From Bacillus_P idriensis_A (GTDB lineage Bacteria > Bacillota > Bacilli > Bacillales > Bacillaceae): a stretch of DNA of 64,000 nucleotides. Location of the stretch: NCBI RefSeq assembly GCF_050483325.1, contig NZ_JBCMYF010000004.1, positions 66,098 through 130,097 on the forward strand. Reading direction: 5' to 3'. A program made the translations under genes and the position numbers. Below are positions 1-8,699 of this stretch, one piece after another (within the stretch, counting starts at the first letter, position 1; each line of letters opens with the position of its first letter). Below the pieces are notes generated by a model that worked only from the letters and a program-made list of their open reading frames with translations, was not told the DNA's origin and ran no database searches.

Positions 1-833
1 GAACCTGTAGCATAAAGCACTGTAATTCCTGCCAAAGCTCCAAAAATCATGCCTTCAACCTCAAGTTTCTGAGAAAGAAACAATTGAACACTTAATGAAA
101 CGATGATGGCAAGAACAGCAAATCCGACAGTTTTTTTCGTATAAACAGCAGGAGCCTGTCCGGCAATCTCTTTTGTTTCATATGTGCGCTTTTTTCTGTA
201 AGTAACGAATGCAATGATTAAACCGACAACCATACCTGCTGATGGTATCAGCATCGCCTGCGGAATATCCTTAAGGCTTACATTCAATCCGCCTGCTGCC
301 ATGTTCTTTTGAAGAATATCGTGGAAGATCGCTCCAAATCCGACCGGCAGCAGCATATATGGTGTGATTAATCCAAATGCAATCACCGTGGCTATTAATC
401 GGCGATCAACCTCCAGCTGATTAAACACCTTTAAAAGAGGCGGAATTAATACTGGTATAAATGCGATATGAACAGGCACCACATTTTGCGAGAAAATCGA
501 AATGATCAAAATAACCATTAATATAAGGACTTTAGAAAGAGATTTCTTTCTCCCTTCCCCTTCTTTGCCAACAAGCTTAACAGCCCCTTCCACCATCGCA
601 TCAGGCAGACCCGTTTTGGAAAGGGCAACTGCAAATGCGCCAAGCAGGGCATAGCTTAATGCGACTGTGGCGTTTCCGCCAAGACCGCCAGTAAATGTTT
701 CAATTGTTGTTTTCAAATCCAGTCCGCCTGTTAAACCGCCTGCGAGCGCGCCTGCAACTAATGCAAAAACGACATTTACCCGCAGCAAACTTAAAACAAG
801 CATGACCAAAACAGCTAAAATAACTGCATTCAT
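1..833 (-). CDS. yuiF: Na+/H+ antiporter family protein, 3' end cut by window
   Basis: About 277 N-terminal residues are visible, and the 3' end lies beyond the window edge. The ATG at 833 follows a GGAGG site. The translation begins MNAVILAVLVMLVLSLLRVN and is made of hydrophobic helices with Gly/Ala-rich turns and a central Pro-rich stretch (SQNVVPVHIAFIPVLIPP). It resembles the YuiF branch of the ion transporter superfamily. Expected role: a membrane cation/proton or amino-acid antiporter; the substrate cannot be read here. In B. subtilis yuiF also lies next to pepA (yuiE), which supports the name. Confidence 0.85.
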   Translation of the reverse strand, partial: MNAVILAVLVMLVLSLLRVNVVFALVAGALAGGLTGGLDLKTTIETFTGGLGGNATVALSYALLGAFAVALSKTGLPDAMVEGAVKLVGKEGEGRKKSLSKVLILMVILIISIFSQNVVPVHIAFIPVLIPPLLKVFNQLEVDRRLIATVIAFGLITPYMLLPVGFGAIFHDILQKNMAAGGLNVSLKDIPQAMLIPSAGMVVGLIIAFVTYRKKRTYETKEIAGQAPAVYTKKTVGFAVLAIIVSLSVQLFLSQKLEVEGMIFGALAGITVLYATG

Positions 834-1084
834 CTATAAAACCTCCGGAATCTTTTTACTTTAGTATGCTAATGTATTAGAGAGATAAAATTCAATAAAA
901 TTAAAATACCATACTTTCTTTTTTAGTGTCAATGTAAAATTTTATTATATTAGCAGACTAAAGGATAGTGAGAGAAATCAGGAGAATGATGAATAGAAAC
1001 GAACCTCTACTGGGCTGAATTTGAATGGAAGACCAAATTCATTTTCCGGAGCTGAGACTACGACCGCGGTCAACAAAAAGAACA

Positions 1085-1116
1085 GCAAAAAAGACACTGA
1101 TTGATCAGTGTCTTTC
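1085..1116 (-). terminator. rho-independent terminator of pepA
   Basis: An 11-bp perfect stem (AAAGACACTGA and its complement, TTGA loop) lies just after the pepA stop and ends in a T run on the minus strand. Confidence 0.85.
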
Positions 1117-1122
1117 CCGTCA

Positions 1123-2613
1123 TTAAACCTCAAATCGTTCCACGAAAGCTGCAAGCGTTCTGGCCATGACGCCAGTGCCTCCTGAAGGTCCAAGATCATC
1201 AGCATGATTAGATGTAGCTGTTCCTGCGATGTCTAAATGGACCCAAGGCGTTCCTTCTGTGAATTCACCAATAAACGTTCCTGCCATAATGGCATGACCT
1301 TCACGCCCCGGGGAATTATTCAGATCCGCCATTTTACTGCCGCGCACTTTTTCAATGTCTTTTTTAGTAATCGGCAGCCGCCAGATTGGCTCGCCGCATT
1401 CAAAGGATGCTTCCAGCACTTGCTCAAATAATGCTTCATCGTTCGTCATTGCACCTGTTGTATGTGTTCCGAGTGCAATGATGACTCCGCCTGTCAATGT
1501 CGCAACATCCACTAAGTAATTTGCGCCATGATGCTTGGCATATGTAATCCCGTCTGCAAGAACTAAACGGCCCTCTGCATCTGTATTCAGTACTTCAATT
1601 GTTTTTCCGCTAAGCGAGACAATGACATCATCCGGCTTGAAAGCATTGCCGCTGATCATGTTGTCAGTTGAAGGAATGACAGCCAGTACGTTTTGTTCAG
1701 GCTTCAGTTTTCCGATGATCTCCATTGCACCTAAAACAGCCGCGGCTCCGCCCATATCTGATTTCATGCCGACAATGCCGTCTTTAGGCTTAATTGAGTA
1801 GCCTCCAGTATCAAAGGTAATTCCTTTTCCAACGAGTCCAATGACATCTGTCCATTCCTCTTTGCCCTGGTATTTAAGGACGATCATTTTCGGCGGTTCA
1901 TCAGAACCCTTATTAACGGCAAGAAGAGCTCCCATTCCAAGCTTCTCCATCTCTTCTTTCTCTAGCACTTCATATTCAAAGCCGTATTTTTGGGCAATAT
2001 CCACCGAATATTTAGCAAGTTCGGTCGCCGTCAATATGTTGCCCGGCATGTTGACAAGGGTTCTTGCTGAATTTGTCCCTTCACCGAATGCTGAACCTAC
2101 AGTCAGACTTGAACGTATTTCAGCTTCGTCCTCGCTTGAGATGATTGTCACTTGGTTGAGGTTTCGTTCAGGCTCATTTGATTTTTGCTTATAGTCTTGT
2201 ATTTTATATGTAGAAAGCGGAAGAACTTCTGCTAATGCATGTGCAGCTTCGATTCCTTGAACATGTTCACTTGTGAATGAATCAAGAACGATTGAAAACG
2301 ACTGAATTTTTGCCTTTTGAAGCGTTTTGAAAAGCTTCGCAAAAGTTTCTTTGGCAGCATCAAAATCGTATTCCTTTTCCTTGCCGAGGCCAGCAAAATA
2401 AATTCGTTTTGTTGCGATTTTGCCTAGAGTATGTACTTTTGATATTTCTTTCTTTCTGGACGAAATATCGCCGTCTTTTACAAGCGATGAAAGCTGTCCC
2501 TCTAGCTTCTGATCAAGTTCTGCTAAAGGACCTTCAAATGCGCTGTTTTTTTGAAACAATCCAAAGATGATTGTTTCTTCGTTCCATTTAATTGTTGACT
2601 GAATATGAAACAT
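1123..2613 (-). CDS. pepA: Leucyl aminopeptidase, M17 family
   Basis: A cytosolic metallo-aminopeptidase that releases N-terminal residues from peptides. The 496 residues match the usual M17 length of about 500. The N-terminal half is the variable domain. The C-terminal half carries the metal-binding KGITFDTGG segment (about residues 263-270) and the family signature NTDAEGRL (about 343-350). The start has a GGAGGTG site. It lies 15 bp after the stop of the DUF309 gene, so the two are probably co-transcribed. It corresponds to YuiE of B. subtilis. The calling motifs are intact and I see no oddities. Confidence 0.97.
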   Translation of the reverse strand: MFHIQSTIKWNEETIIFGLFQKNSAFEGPLAELDQKLEGQLSSLVKDGDISSRKKEISKVHTLGKIATKRIYFAGLGKEKEYDFDAAKETFAKLFKTLQKAKIQSFSIVLDSFTSEHVQGIEAAHALAEVLPLSTYKIQDYKQKSNEPERNLNQVTIISSEDEAEIRSSLTVGSAFGEGTNSARTLVNMPGNILTATELAKYSVDIAQKYGFEYEVLEKEEMEKLGMGALLAVNKGSDEPPKMIVLKYQGKEEWTDVIGLVGKGITFDTGGYSIKPKDGIVGMKSDMGGAAAVLGAMEIIGKLKPEQNVLAVIPSTDNMISGNAFKPDDVIVSLSGKTIEVLNTDAEGRLVLADGITYAKHHGANYLVDVATLTGGVIIALGTHTTGAMTNDEALFEQVLEASFECGEPIWRLPITKKDIEKVRGSKMADLNNSPGREGHAIMAGTFIGEFTEGTPWVHLDIAGTATSNHADDLGPSGGTGVMARTLAAFVERFEV

Positions 2614-2628
2614 GAAAACACACCTCCA

Positions 2629-3027
2629 TTAATAATTAGGTTTCCCCGGGTCTTCTTCAAGGTATAGAAATAAAGCAGGCAATTTAGGCAGCAGCGCAGC
2701 TTCCTTAAAAGAAACAGACTGAATGCCTGCAGGAATAATCTTTAGGCATTCCTCAATGAATGCATTTACGTTTTCAAGGTCCACTCCCCAATGGAATGGG
2801 CGGTAAGACTGTATGTATGAGTGTCCGGCTTGCATCATGAGCCTTGCACCTTTAATGTTGCCATATTCATAATGATAAATAGCAACGGTCATTTGCAGCA
2901 GGCCTTTTAAAAATAAATTATCCTTCTCCGTCAGCCAGATTAATTCAAGCAAATCATGGCAAGTATAATAATCGCCTTCATTAAAATGGATAAAAAACTG
3001 ATAATATTCCATTGGGTAAAGAGTCAC
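2629..3027 (-). CDS. DUF309 family protein
   Basis: 132 residues. The N-terminal HFNEGDYYTCHDLLELIW stretch (about residues 14-31) is the hallmark of the DUF309 alpha-helical family, whose members usually read F-x-x-G-x-Y-x-C-H-x-x-L-E-x-x-W; here the Glu is kept as LELIW. Function is unknown. The GTG start at 3027 follows a GAGGAG site; a later ATG (Met6) is possible. It is the first gene of a probable two-gene unit with pepA. Confidence 0.85.
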   Translation of the reverse strand: MTLYPMEYYQFFIHFNEGDYYTCHDLLELIWLTEKDNLFLKGLLQMTVAIYHYEYGNIKGARLMMQAGHSYIQSYRPFHWGVDLENVNAFIEECLKIIPAGIQSVSFKEAALLPKLPALFLYLEEDPGKPNY

Positions 3028-3185
3028 GTGGCATGCACTCCTCTCTGACCTTATTGTATCAAAGGATAAAAAGTTTTTATACTATTTGAACAAATGACAG
3101 AGGATAAGGGCATGAATGCATGGAACTATACCATACAGTCAATAACAGCACATTAATTTTTCGAACCGAAAGGATGTCCGACTTC

Positions 3186-3665
3186 ATGGAGATACTGCTG
3201 AATTTCCCGCTATTAGCTTCTCTTGCAGCCATTTTCTTTGCGCAATTTGTAAAAGTCCCGATTACATATATTGCGACCCGTAAAATAGACTGGTCTCTTA
3301 TTTTAAGCACAGGGGGGATGCCAAGCTCCCATTCTGCTGCTGTAACGGCACTTGCAACAGGAGTCGCTCTTGATAATGGGCTCGCTTCATCCCTCTTTGC
3401 GGTTTCAGCCGTTTTTGCCATCATCACAATGTTTGATGCTACAGGAGTAAGAAGACATGCCGGAGAGCAGGCAACAGTTCTTAATAAACTCGTAACTGAC
3501 TTTAATACATTTGTAGGCGAGGCAAAATCATGGCCGCAGCAGGAAGAAGCAGAAAAGCAGAAGAAATTGAAAGAACTTCTCGGGCATCAGCCTATTGAGG
3601 TATTTTTCGGAGGCTTGACAGGAATCTTATTAGCACTGTTTCTGCACTACCTATTCATTTTGTAA
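3186..3665 (+). CDS. yuiD: YuiD, DUF212 membrane protein related to PAP2 phosphatases
   Basis: 159 residues from the ATG at 3186; the open frame runs 22 codons further upstream, but family members begin near MEILLNFPLLASLAA, so I chose this start. Hydrophobic N- and C-terminal segments flank the conserved block GGMPSSHSAAVTAL (about residues 39-52) and DATGVRRHAGEQA. The PSSH element resembles the acid-phosphatase/haloperoxidase active site, so it may be a membrane-bound phosphatase, but no substrate is known to me. It is followed after 13 bp by a cobalamin-binding-like protein gene in the same operon. Confidence 0.9.
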   Translation: MEILLNFPLLASLAAIFFAQFVKVPITYIATRKIDWSLILSTGGMPSSHSAAVTALATGVALDNGLASSLFAVSAVFAIITMFDATGVRRHAGEQATVLNKLVTDFNTFVGEAKSWPQQEEAEKQKKLKELLGHQPIEVFFGGLTGILLALFLHYLFIL

Positions 3666-3678
3666 AGGAGGAATTGCA

Positions 3679-4494
3679 TTGCGGCTCATATCTATTTGTC
3701 CAAGCAACACAGAGCTTGCCGCCTATTTAAATCTCACTGGCGATCTAATTGCAGTTGACGATTACTCTGACTGGCCCGAGCAAGTGAATGAACTGCCGCG
3801 GCTTGGACCTGACCTGTCCATTAATATGGATCTGGTTGAACAATTGAAGCCTGACCTTGTACTCGCTTCATTGAGTGTGCCTGGTATGGAAAAAAACGTG
3901 GATGAACTTATAAAAAGAAAGATTCCTCACCTTGTTTTAAACCCTCAGTCTTTTGAGGATATAGGAAATGATTTAATGGCTGTAGGCATTGCTGCAGGCA
4001 AGGAAAAAGAAGCTGCCGCAGTTGTTTCTCGTTATCATCACATTTTAAATGACTATAAAGAAAAAGCCTCAAAGCTCGATCATTATCCTGATGTTTATTT
4101 TGAATGGTGGCCTAATCCCATTTTCACGCCTGGTCAAGTAAACTGGCTGACTGAAATGTGTGAACTGGCAGGCGGGCGCAACAGTTTCCGTGATGTGGAG
4201 CTTGCAAGTGTCCAAACCAGCTGGGATGACATTATCCGCCGAAATCCTGATCATATTTGTCTCGCTTGGGTCGGCGTTAAGCAAAGCAGGATGAAAGTCC
4301 AGCATGTTTTAAAGCGTGAATCAGCAGAAAAGCTTGCTGCTGTCAGAGAGAATCGCATTCACCTGCTTGAGGAACAGCTTTATTGCAGACCCTCGCCAAG
4401 GCTTTTAAATGGACTTGCGAAACTTGCATCCATCCTTCATCCTGATCATTTTCCGCAGCCTGAAGAAAAAGATTCTCTAACTTCTATTACATAG
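3679..4494 (+). CDS. BtuF/FhuD-like periplasmic-binding fold protein without signal peptide
   Basis: 271 residues with a TTG start after a perfect AAAGGAGG site. The layout is that of the PF01497 family: RLISICPSNTELAAYL at the N terminus, LGPDLSINMDLVEQLKPDLVLAS near residue 50, and a C-terminal lobe after a long helix. Members usually bind cobalamin or ferric siderophores and are exported lipoproteins. This one has no signal peptide or lipobox and starts directly in the domain, so it is predicted cytosolic. No permease or ATPase gene is adjacent. Ligand unknown. Confidence 0.85.
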   Translation: MRLISICPSNTELAAYLNLTGDLIAVDDYSDWPEQVNELPRLGPDLSINMDLVEQLKPDLVLASLSVPGMEKNVDELIKRKIPHLVLNPQSFEDIGNDLMAVGIAAGKEKEAAAVVSRYHHILNDYKEKASKLDHYPDVYFEWWPNPIFTPGQVNWLTEMCELAGGRNSFRDVELASVQTSWDDIIRRNPDHICLAWVGVKQSRMKVQHVLKRESAEKLAAVRENRIHLLEEQLYCRPSPRLLNGLAKLASILHPDHFPQPEEKDSLTSIT

Positions 4495-4527
4495 AAAAAG
4501 CTCAGGGTTAAAACCTGGGCTTTTTCC
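4495..4527 (+). terminator. terminator after the BtuF-like gene
   Basis: Stem AAAAGCTCAGG / CCTGGGCTTTT with one G-U pair, followed by a T run, immediately after the stop codon. Confidence 0.85.
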
Positions 4528-4636
4528 GTGACTGAAAATAACGCATTCCGGGAAAGTGGCTAATCCTGAAAATACACTCTAGTTATCCAGCAAGTATGTA
4601 CCAGAGCAAAATTTACATGAAACCCTCCATCCATCA

Positions 4637-5335
4637 TTAACTTTTTGTTTTGGGTTTCATGTATTTTTGGCGAAATGCCTGCATCGACTTATTTTCATTC
4701 AATTTCGTCAGTTCATTTTCGGTTAATCGTCCGTTGCCTTTTTGGACGATATAGATGTCTAGCGTTTTTTTGCCCCAAAACTGAAACACTTCTTCAACAG
4801 TATCGTAATAAAGATCCAGTTCATTCCCCTTTATCGCACCGCCCTTGTCGGCCACTACACCAAATCCGTAACCTGGAATAAACAGAATGGTCCCTACCGG
4901 AAACACACTTAAATCAGCTGCTATGGTTGAATACAAATCTCTTTTCACTTTCACTCCGGAATACGTAATGCCATATTCGGGATGTTCAGGTTTTTTGCCT
5001 GTTGATTCATAGCCTGCTGTATATCCTGTTGCTGTTACTTCCTGCTTAGGGTATTGAGACCAGTCAATTTCATTTTCAAGCGATAGTTGATCTATCGAGC
5101 TTCCGCTTGAAGAAATCGCGGCTGCGACCGTCTTTTCACTGTGCAGAGATTTAGGGATGAGTCCGGTCAGTTTATAAGGATGCCCTTCACTTTCCAATAT
5201 GCCCTTGCTCCACCCATTAAAAACAGGCAGATCCTTTGCCTCTGCACCTGAAAAAGCTTTTAAAGTGGTACCGAGCGCCACTAGCAATAATAGTGTCATT
5301 AGTAGACGCCTTGACCAGGTTTTCGTCCTATCCAT
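4637..5335 (-). CDS. yuiC: YuiC-like 3D-domain muralytic protein
   Basis: 232 residues. A basic N terminus and one hydrophobic segment (about 10-28) give a membrane anchor or signal peptide. The C-terminal half is a 3D (Asp-Asp-Asp) domain: VTATGYTAG, then AADLSVFPVG, then VADKGGAIKGNELDLYYD. These contain the Asp residues that form the active centre in the family. B. subtilis YuiC is a peptidoglycan-cleaving enzyme of the stationary-phase survival class; the same role is inferred here. Upstream lies yuiB, transcribed in the same direction. Confidence 0.92.
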   Translation of the reverse strand: MDRTKTWSRRLLMTLLLLVALGTTLKAFSGAEAKDLPVFNGWSKGILESEGHPYKLTGLIPKSLHSEKTVAAAISSSGSSIDQLSLENEIDWSQYPKQEVTATGYTAGYESTGKKPEHPEYGITYSGVKVKRDLYSTIAADLSVFPVGTILFIPGYGFGVVADKGGAIKGNELDLYYDTVEEVFQFWGKKTLDIYIVQKGNGRLTENELTKLNENKSMQAFRQKYMKPKTKS

Positions 5336-5439
5336 TTACGATGTGTTCACTCCTCTCACATCCATAATCGTCTCCAAATGAGAAACGAAATATTCAAGAT
5401 AGGAACGAATCCATATATTACAAGTTTTCTTTTATCAAA

Positions 5440-5471
5440 AATAAAAAGACCTGCACACGATGTACAGATCA
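5440..5471 (-). terminator. probable terminator of yuiAB
   Basis: A 9-bp stem (GATCTGTAC with its G-U-containing complement) followed by TTTTTATTTTT on the minus strand. Confidence 0.7.
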
Positions 5472-5475
5472 CATT

Positions 5476-5793
5476 TTAAAACATTTGATATCCTCTTTTG
5501 CGGAGCATGTTAATCACAATTCCAGATACAACTGCTCCGATAAAACCGCACACAAGAATTAGAATATCTGCTAAAGCCAAAGACAGAATACGCTCTCCAA
5601 GGGATGAAAAAGAGGATCCAGGTGAGATGAAATACTCTGTGAATCTCACATTATCTACAATCAATATACAGACAATCGGATAGATAATAGCCATGATCCA
5701 AGACATGCGAAGCAGCATATTAAGCAAGAAACCGATTCCAAAAAATAAAACAAAGAATAAAAGCATCGAAATCATCAATACAGGTAAAAACAA
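5476..5793 (-). CDS. yuiB: YuiB, small membrane protein
   Basis: 105 residues with three hydrophobic segments (about 3-27, 32-47, 73-97) and a short basic tail. The start is TTG at 5793 after GGAGGCGATAAC. Function unknown; it is conserved in the Bacillus group and here, as in B. subtilis, lies between yuiC and yuiA. Confidence 0.88.
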   Translation of the reverse strand: MFLPVLMISMLLFFVLFFGIGFLLNMLLRMSWIMAIIYPIVCILIVDNVRFTEYFISPGSSFSSLGERILSLALADILILVCGFIGAVVSGIVINMLRKRGYQMF

Positions 5794-5868
5794 GTTATCG
5801 CCTCCAGTACACCTATTTAAGTGTACTGAACAAGCGATATTCAGTCAATCGGAAAAACATTGAACGTT

Positions 5869-5997
5869 TTATGAAGACTTCTTTCCAGTTCCGTTGCAGC
5901 AATCGCACGTCTCTGAACCGCCAAGAAGCAATTGAAAATAACCTTTACCTGAACAATATGGACATTCTTTCTTATCGATAGCAGATGTATTCATCAT
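5869..5997 (-). CDS. yuiA: YuiA, small four-cysteine-pair protein
   Basis: 42 residues, shorter than most gene-finder cut-offs. It contains two DnaJ-like zinc-ribbon half-sites: CPYCSGKG near residue 12 and CDCCNGTG near residue 32, joined by the segment YFQLLLGGSET. The start is one of two consecutive ATG codons at 5997/5994 after AAAGGGGAG. It probably binds one zinc ion. Function unknown. It precedes yuiB as in B. subtilis, which supports its being a real gene. Confidence 0.88.
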   Translation of the reverse strand: MMNTSAIDKKECPYCSGKGYFQLLLGGSETCDCCNGTGKKSS

Positions 5998-6157
5998 CTA
6001 TTCTCCCCTTTGTCAAGTATCTCTTTTTAGATATTGAAAATACTATAACAGGTTCTTTGTAAAGGATAAAGGGAGAAAATCTCACGGGATTCCTGATGTA
6101 AGCGAATACATCAAGCTCATCCTTCTTTTCTCTCAATTTTTCTTATTATTTTGAAAA

Positions 6158-6640
6158 TTATAAAAATATACGATATGACGTGTATCCAAACTGATTTCCA
6201 GGGTTCAGACCTTCAATTTTATAAAGCATTTTCTCAAATGCTTCTTCTGCAAATGACTGAAGCAGAAGCGATGCATTCTCGTCCTCCTTAAGTATTTGCG
6301 GCGGAAAAAATGCTGCTTCAAACAGTTCATCTTCCTGTACAATAACGGCAGAAGAATTCGCCTTCAATTTAAAAATAACCATATTATCACTGATCGTATT
6401 TTGAATGACACCTGACCGAATGGCGATCACGCCCTGTACTTCTGCAGCAATTCCCGTTTCCTCAAGGATCTCCCTCACAATTGCTTCATCAAGCGTTTCC
6501 CCCTCATTCACAAAACCTGCAGGAAAAGACCACTTCCCTTTCAATCCGCCGTATTTCTTTTTTACGACAAGCCAGTCCCCGTTTTCGTTCTCTACTACAC
6601 CTGAAACAGCAATCCATACATTCCCCCGTTTATTTGCCAT
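6158..6640 (-). CDS. NUDIX hydrolase
   Basis: 160 residues. A full Nudix box spans about residues 42-64 (GFVNEGETLDEAIVREILEE then TGI), with the catalytic RE..EE glutamates intact. The enzyme should hydrolyse a nucleoside diphosphate linked to another group; the substrate cannot be told. The ATG follows a GGGGGAG site. The gene stands alone, followed by a low-complexity A/T-rich stretch. Confidence 0.93.
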   Translation of the reverse strand: MANKRGNVWIAVSGVVENENGDWLVVKKKYGGLKGKWSFPAGFVNEGETLDEAIVREILEETGIAAEVQGVIAIRSGVIQNTISDNMVIFKLKANSSAVIVQEDELFEAAFFPPQILKEDENASLLLQSFAEEAFEKMLYKIEGLNPGNQFGYTSYRIFL

Positions 6641-6689
6641 ACAAATCTCCCCCTTTTAACTTTTTATATCTTACTCCATTTTTTAACAA

Positions 6690-6764
6690 TAAAAGCGCAA
6701 CCTCCCTTTTAGCGCAGGCATGACAGGTAAAGATCCGACGGGAAAGTCCTGATCCCGCTTTTTT
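6690..6764 (+). repeat. Dispersed hairpin element, partial copy 1
   Basis: The stretch AAAAGCGCAA...TTTAGCGCAGGCATGACAG then AAGATCCGAC matches the left half of the element at 50815-50968 and the start of the one at 26844. The right half is missing or has diverged. Confidence 0.65.
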
Positions 6765-6823
6765 ATGTGAAAAACAGGTGTTTAGGAATCTGGATGGTGA
6801 AAGATGATCGCTGCTCTGAAGCG

Positions 6824-7066
6824 GGAAAAGGGAGATATTTTCATTTTTGAGAGGCATCCTTGCATTCTTTCCCTCCAATACTATGTTTCGGTTTTGCGGG
6901 GTACGAATCCTGCACTTCCTTACCCTCCCAAACTGTTAGTCAGTTTTGCAGGGGACGATTCGAGCGCTTGATTACCCTCATATTGTAATTCGGTTTTGCA
7001 AGGTACGATTTACTCAATTCCCCACCCTCTAATACCTATACTTGGTTTTGCAGGGCGTTCCAAAAT
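6824..7066 (+). repeat. Tandem 50-52-bp repeat, about four units
   Basis: The motif GGTTTTGC (or CAGTTTTGC) recurs at 6890, 6942, 6992 and about 7044, and CCCTCY recurs about 20 bp before each, giving a 50-52 bp period. The first unit is preceded by a 45-bp header that recurs at about 30712-30781. I find no gene in the 509-bp gap 6641-7149; it holds this array, the partial hairpin element and the yumB terminator. Confidence 0.85.
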
Positions 7067-7100
7067 GCCATAAAGCATAACGCATATAAATTCTGACACT

Positions 7101-7136
7101 AAAAAAAGACAAAAGCACAAGGCTTCTGTCTTTTAT
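7101..7136 (-). terminator. terminator of yumB
   Basis: Stem AAAAGACA-AAGC / GGCTT-TGTCTTTT with small bulges, followed by T-rich sequence on the minus strand, 14 bp from the stop. Confidence 0.75.
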
Positions 7137-7149
7137 TTTACTCTACTTC

Positions 7150-8373
7150 TTAGAAAAATTTGAATTTACCTTTTTTAACGACTAATCCAGCTCCGCCAAC
7201 CATTAGAAGAGCACGATTATCAATCATTTTCTTCATGAATGAAGCTTTTGTTCCCATTACTTTCTTGCCAAATACCATACCTACAGCATCATCTTCGCCA
7301 AGTGAAGCAACTGTACCTTTGATGTCTGGCTTGAATTCTTCCATTTCACCTTGGTCGCGAACGGCAACTGCAATGTTTTTAGCAGCTGTAATACCTTGCT
7401 GCATCGCAATTTGAGCCGTTGGAGGATATGGACGGTTGATTTCTTCGTTGATTACTAGAGAACAGTCGCCAATGATGAAAACATCTTCATGGTGAGGAGC
7501 TCTTAGGTACGAATCAACTTTTACACGTCCGCGCATATTTTCAAAGCCAGCTTCTTCAACGATGCTGTTTCCGCGCACACCTGCTGCCCATACAACAGTA
7601 TCAGCTTTGATTTCTTCCATTACGTCGTCTTTTGCAACAATAATGCCATCTTCTACACATTCTTTAATCGCCGTTCCGATCTTGAATTCTACACCTTTAC
7701 GCTCTAAATGGTTAACAGCGTATTCTACAAGCTCTGGATCAAATCCAGGAAGAGCTGTTGGAGCAGCTTCTACACAGATAATGCGTACTTTCTTATGATC
7801 AATATCGTACTCGCGGCAAAGCTCAGGAACGCGGTTAGCAAGTTCTCCAAGGAACTCGATTCCAGTGAAGCCAGCCCCGCCCACAACGATAGCAAGACGC
7901 TGGTCGCGTTTTACTTCTTCTGTGTTGTAAGTAGCAAATTGATATTCGATATGCTCGCGCAATTGACGCGCAGCATTGATGTTCGTAATACCGAAAGCGT
8001 ACTCTTTCAAGCCTTTGATTCCAAATGTTTCTGGATGAGATCCAAGAGAAATCACAAGGTAGTCATACTCAAGCTCGCCATTTGCAAGAACGATTTTCTT
8101 TTCATCTTTGTTAATCGAAACAACTGTTTCTTTCACAAATTTCACACGGCTGTTGTCAATAACATCTTTTACTTGGTATCTTGCTTTATCATGATGCAAA
8201 GTACCAGCTGATGCCTCATGCAGCCATGTTGTTTCATAGTGATAATCATTTTTGTTAACCAATGTAAGATCTGCTTCGTTCACACCGATCATTTTTTGAA
8301 GACGTGTAACTGCCATTAATCCGCCGTAACCTGCACCTAAAACTACTATTTTGGGCTTTCTCAACCGAATCAC
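7150..8373 (-). CDS. yumB: Type-II NADH dehydrogenase-like protein YumB
   Basis: 407 residues from the GTG at 8373, which follows AAAGGTGG; family members begin at RKPKIVVLG, so the 24 extra upstream codons are left out. Two Rossmann motifs are present: VVLGAGYGGL at the N terminus for FAD and VVGGAGFTGIEFLGEL near residue 150 for NADH. GDCS near residue 280 completes the flavin site. It should pass electrons from NADH to menaquinone at the inner membrane face, without proton pumping. A Rex-like palindrome lies about 100 bp upstream (see 8476). Confidence 0.93.
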   Translation of the reverse strand: MIRLRKPKIVVLGAGYGGLMAVTRLQKMIGVNEADLTLVNKNDYHYETTWLHEASAGTLHHDKARYQVKDVIDNSRVKFVKETVVSINKDEKKIVLANGELEYDYLVISLGSHPETFGIKGLKEYAFGITNINAARQLREHIEYQFATYNTEEVKRDQRLAIVVGGAGFTGIEFLGELANRVPELCREYDIDHKKVRIICVEAAPTALPGFDPELVEYAVNHLERKGVEFKIGTAIKECVEDGIIVAKDDVMEEIKADTVVWAAGVRGNSIVEEAGFENMRGRVKVDSYLRAPHHEDVFIIGDCSLVINEEINRPYPPTAQIAMQQGITAAKNIAVAVRDQGEMEEFKPDIKGTVASLGEDDAVGMVFGKKVMGTKASFMKKMIDNRALLMVGGAGLVVKKGKFKFF

Positions 8374-8475
8374 ATCCACCTTTTTTTCTGAATTTGTTGT
8401 AAAGAATGAAATAAATTCTATACTGATTATCTTCCGCTGCTTCACAACATTTTATTTTGTTTTGCCTAAAAAAGT

Positions 8476-8493
8476 ATGTGAAAATGTTCACTT
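8476..8493 (-). promoter_or_regulatory. Candidate Rex operator upstream of yumB
   Basis: The + strand reads ATGTGAAAATGTTCACTT, which fits the Rex consensus TTGTGAAnnnnTTCACAA in all but two or three positions. It lies 102 bp upstream of the yumB start, in a stretch that also carries TTGAAA as a possible -35. Confidence 0.55.
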
Positions 8494-8699
8494 AACTTTT
8501 CAAAATAATACCTTAAACTTCGTAAGTAGTAACATAGAATATAAATAATGCCTATATTACATAATAGCATCTGCGATTTATTTTTCAAGACCAAAATGAA
8601 GGATTACAAACGTTAAGAATTTTACAAAAATAAAAACATTCTCTATAATAATCATATTCTTATACAAGGCACATCTCTTTAATCAATCACCAGGTGAAA

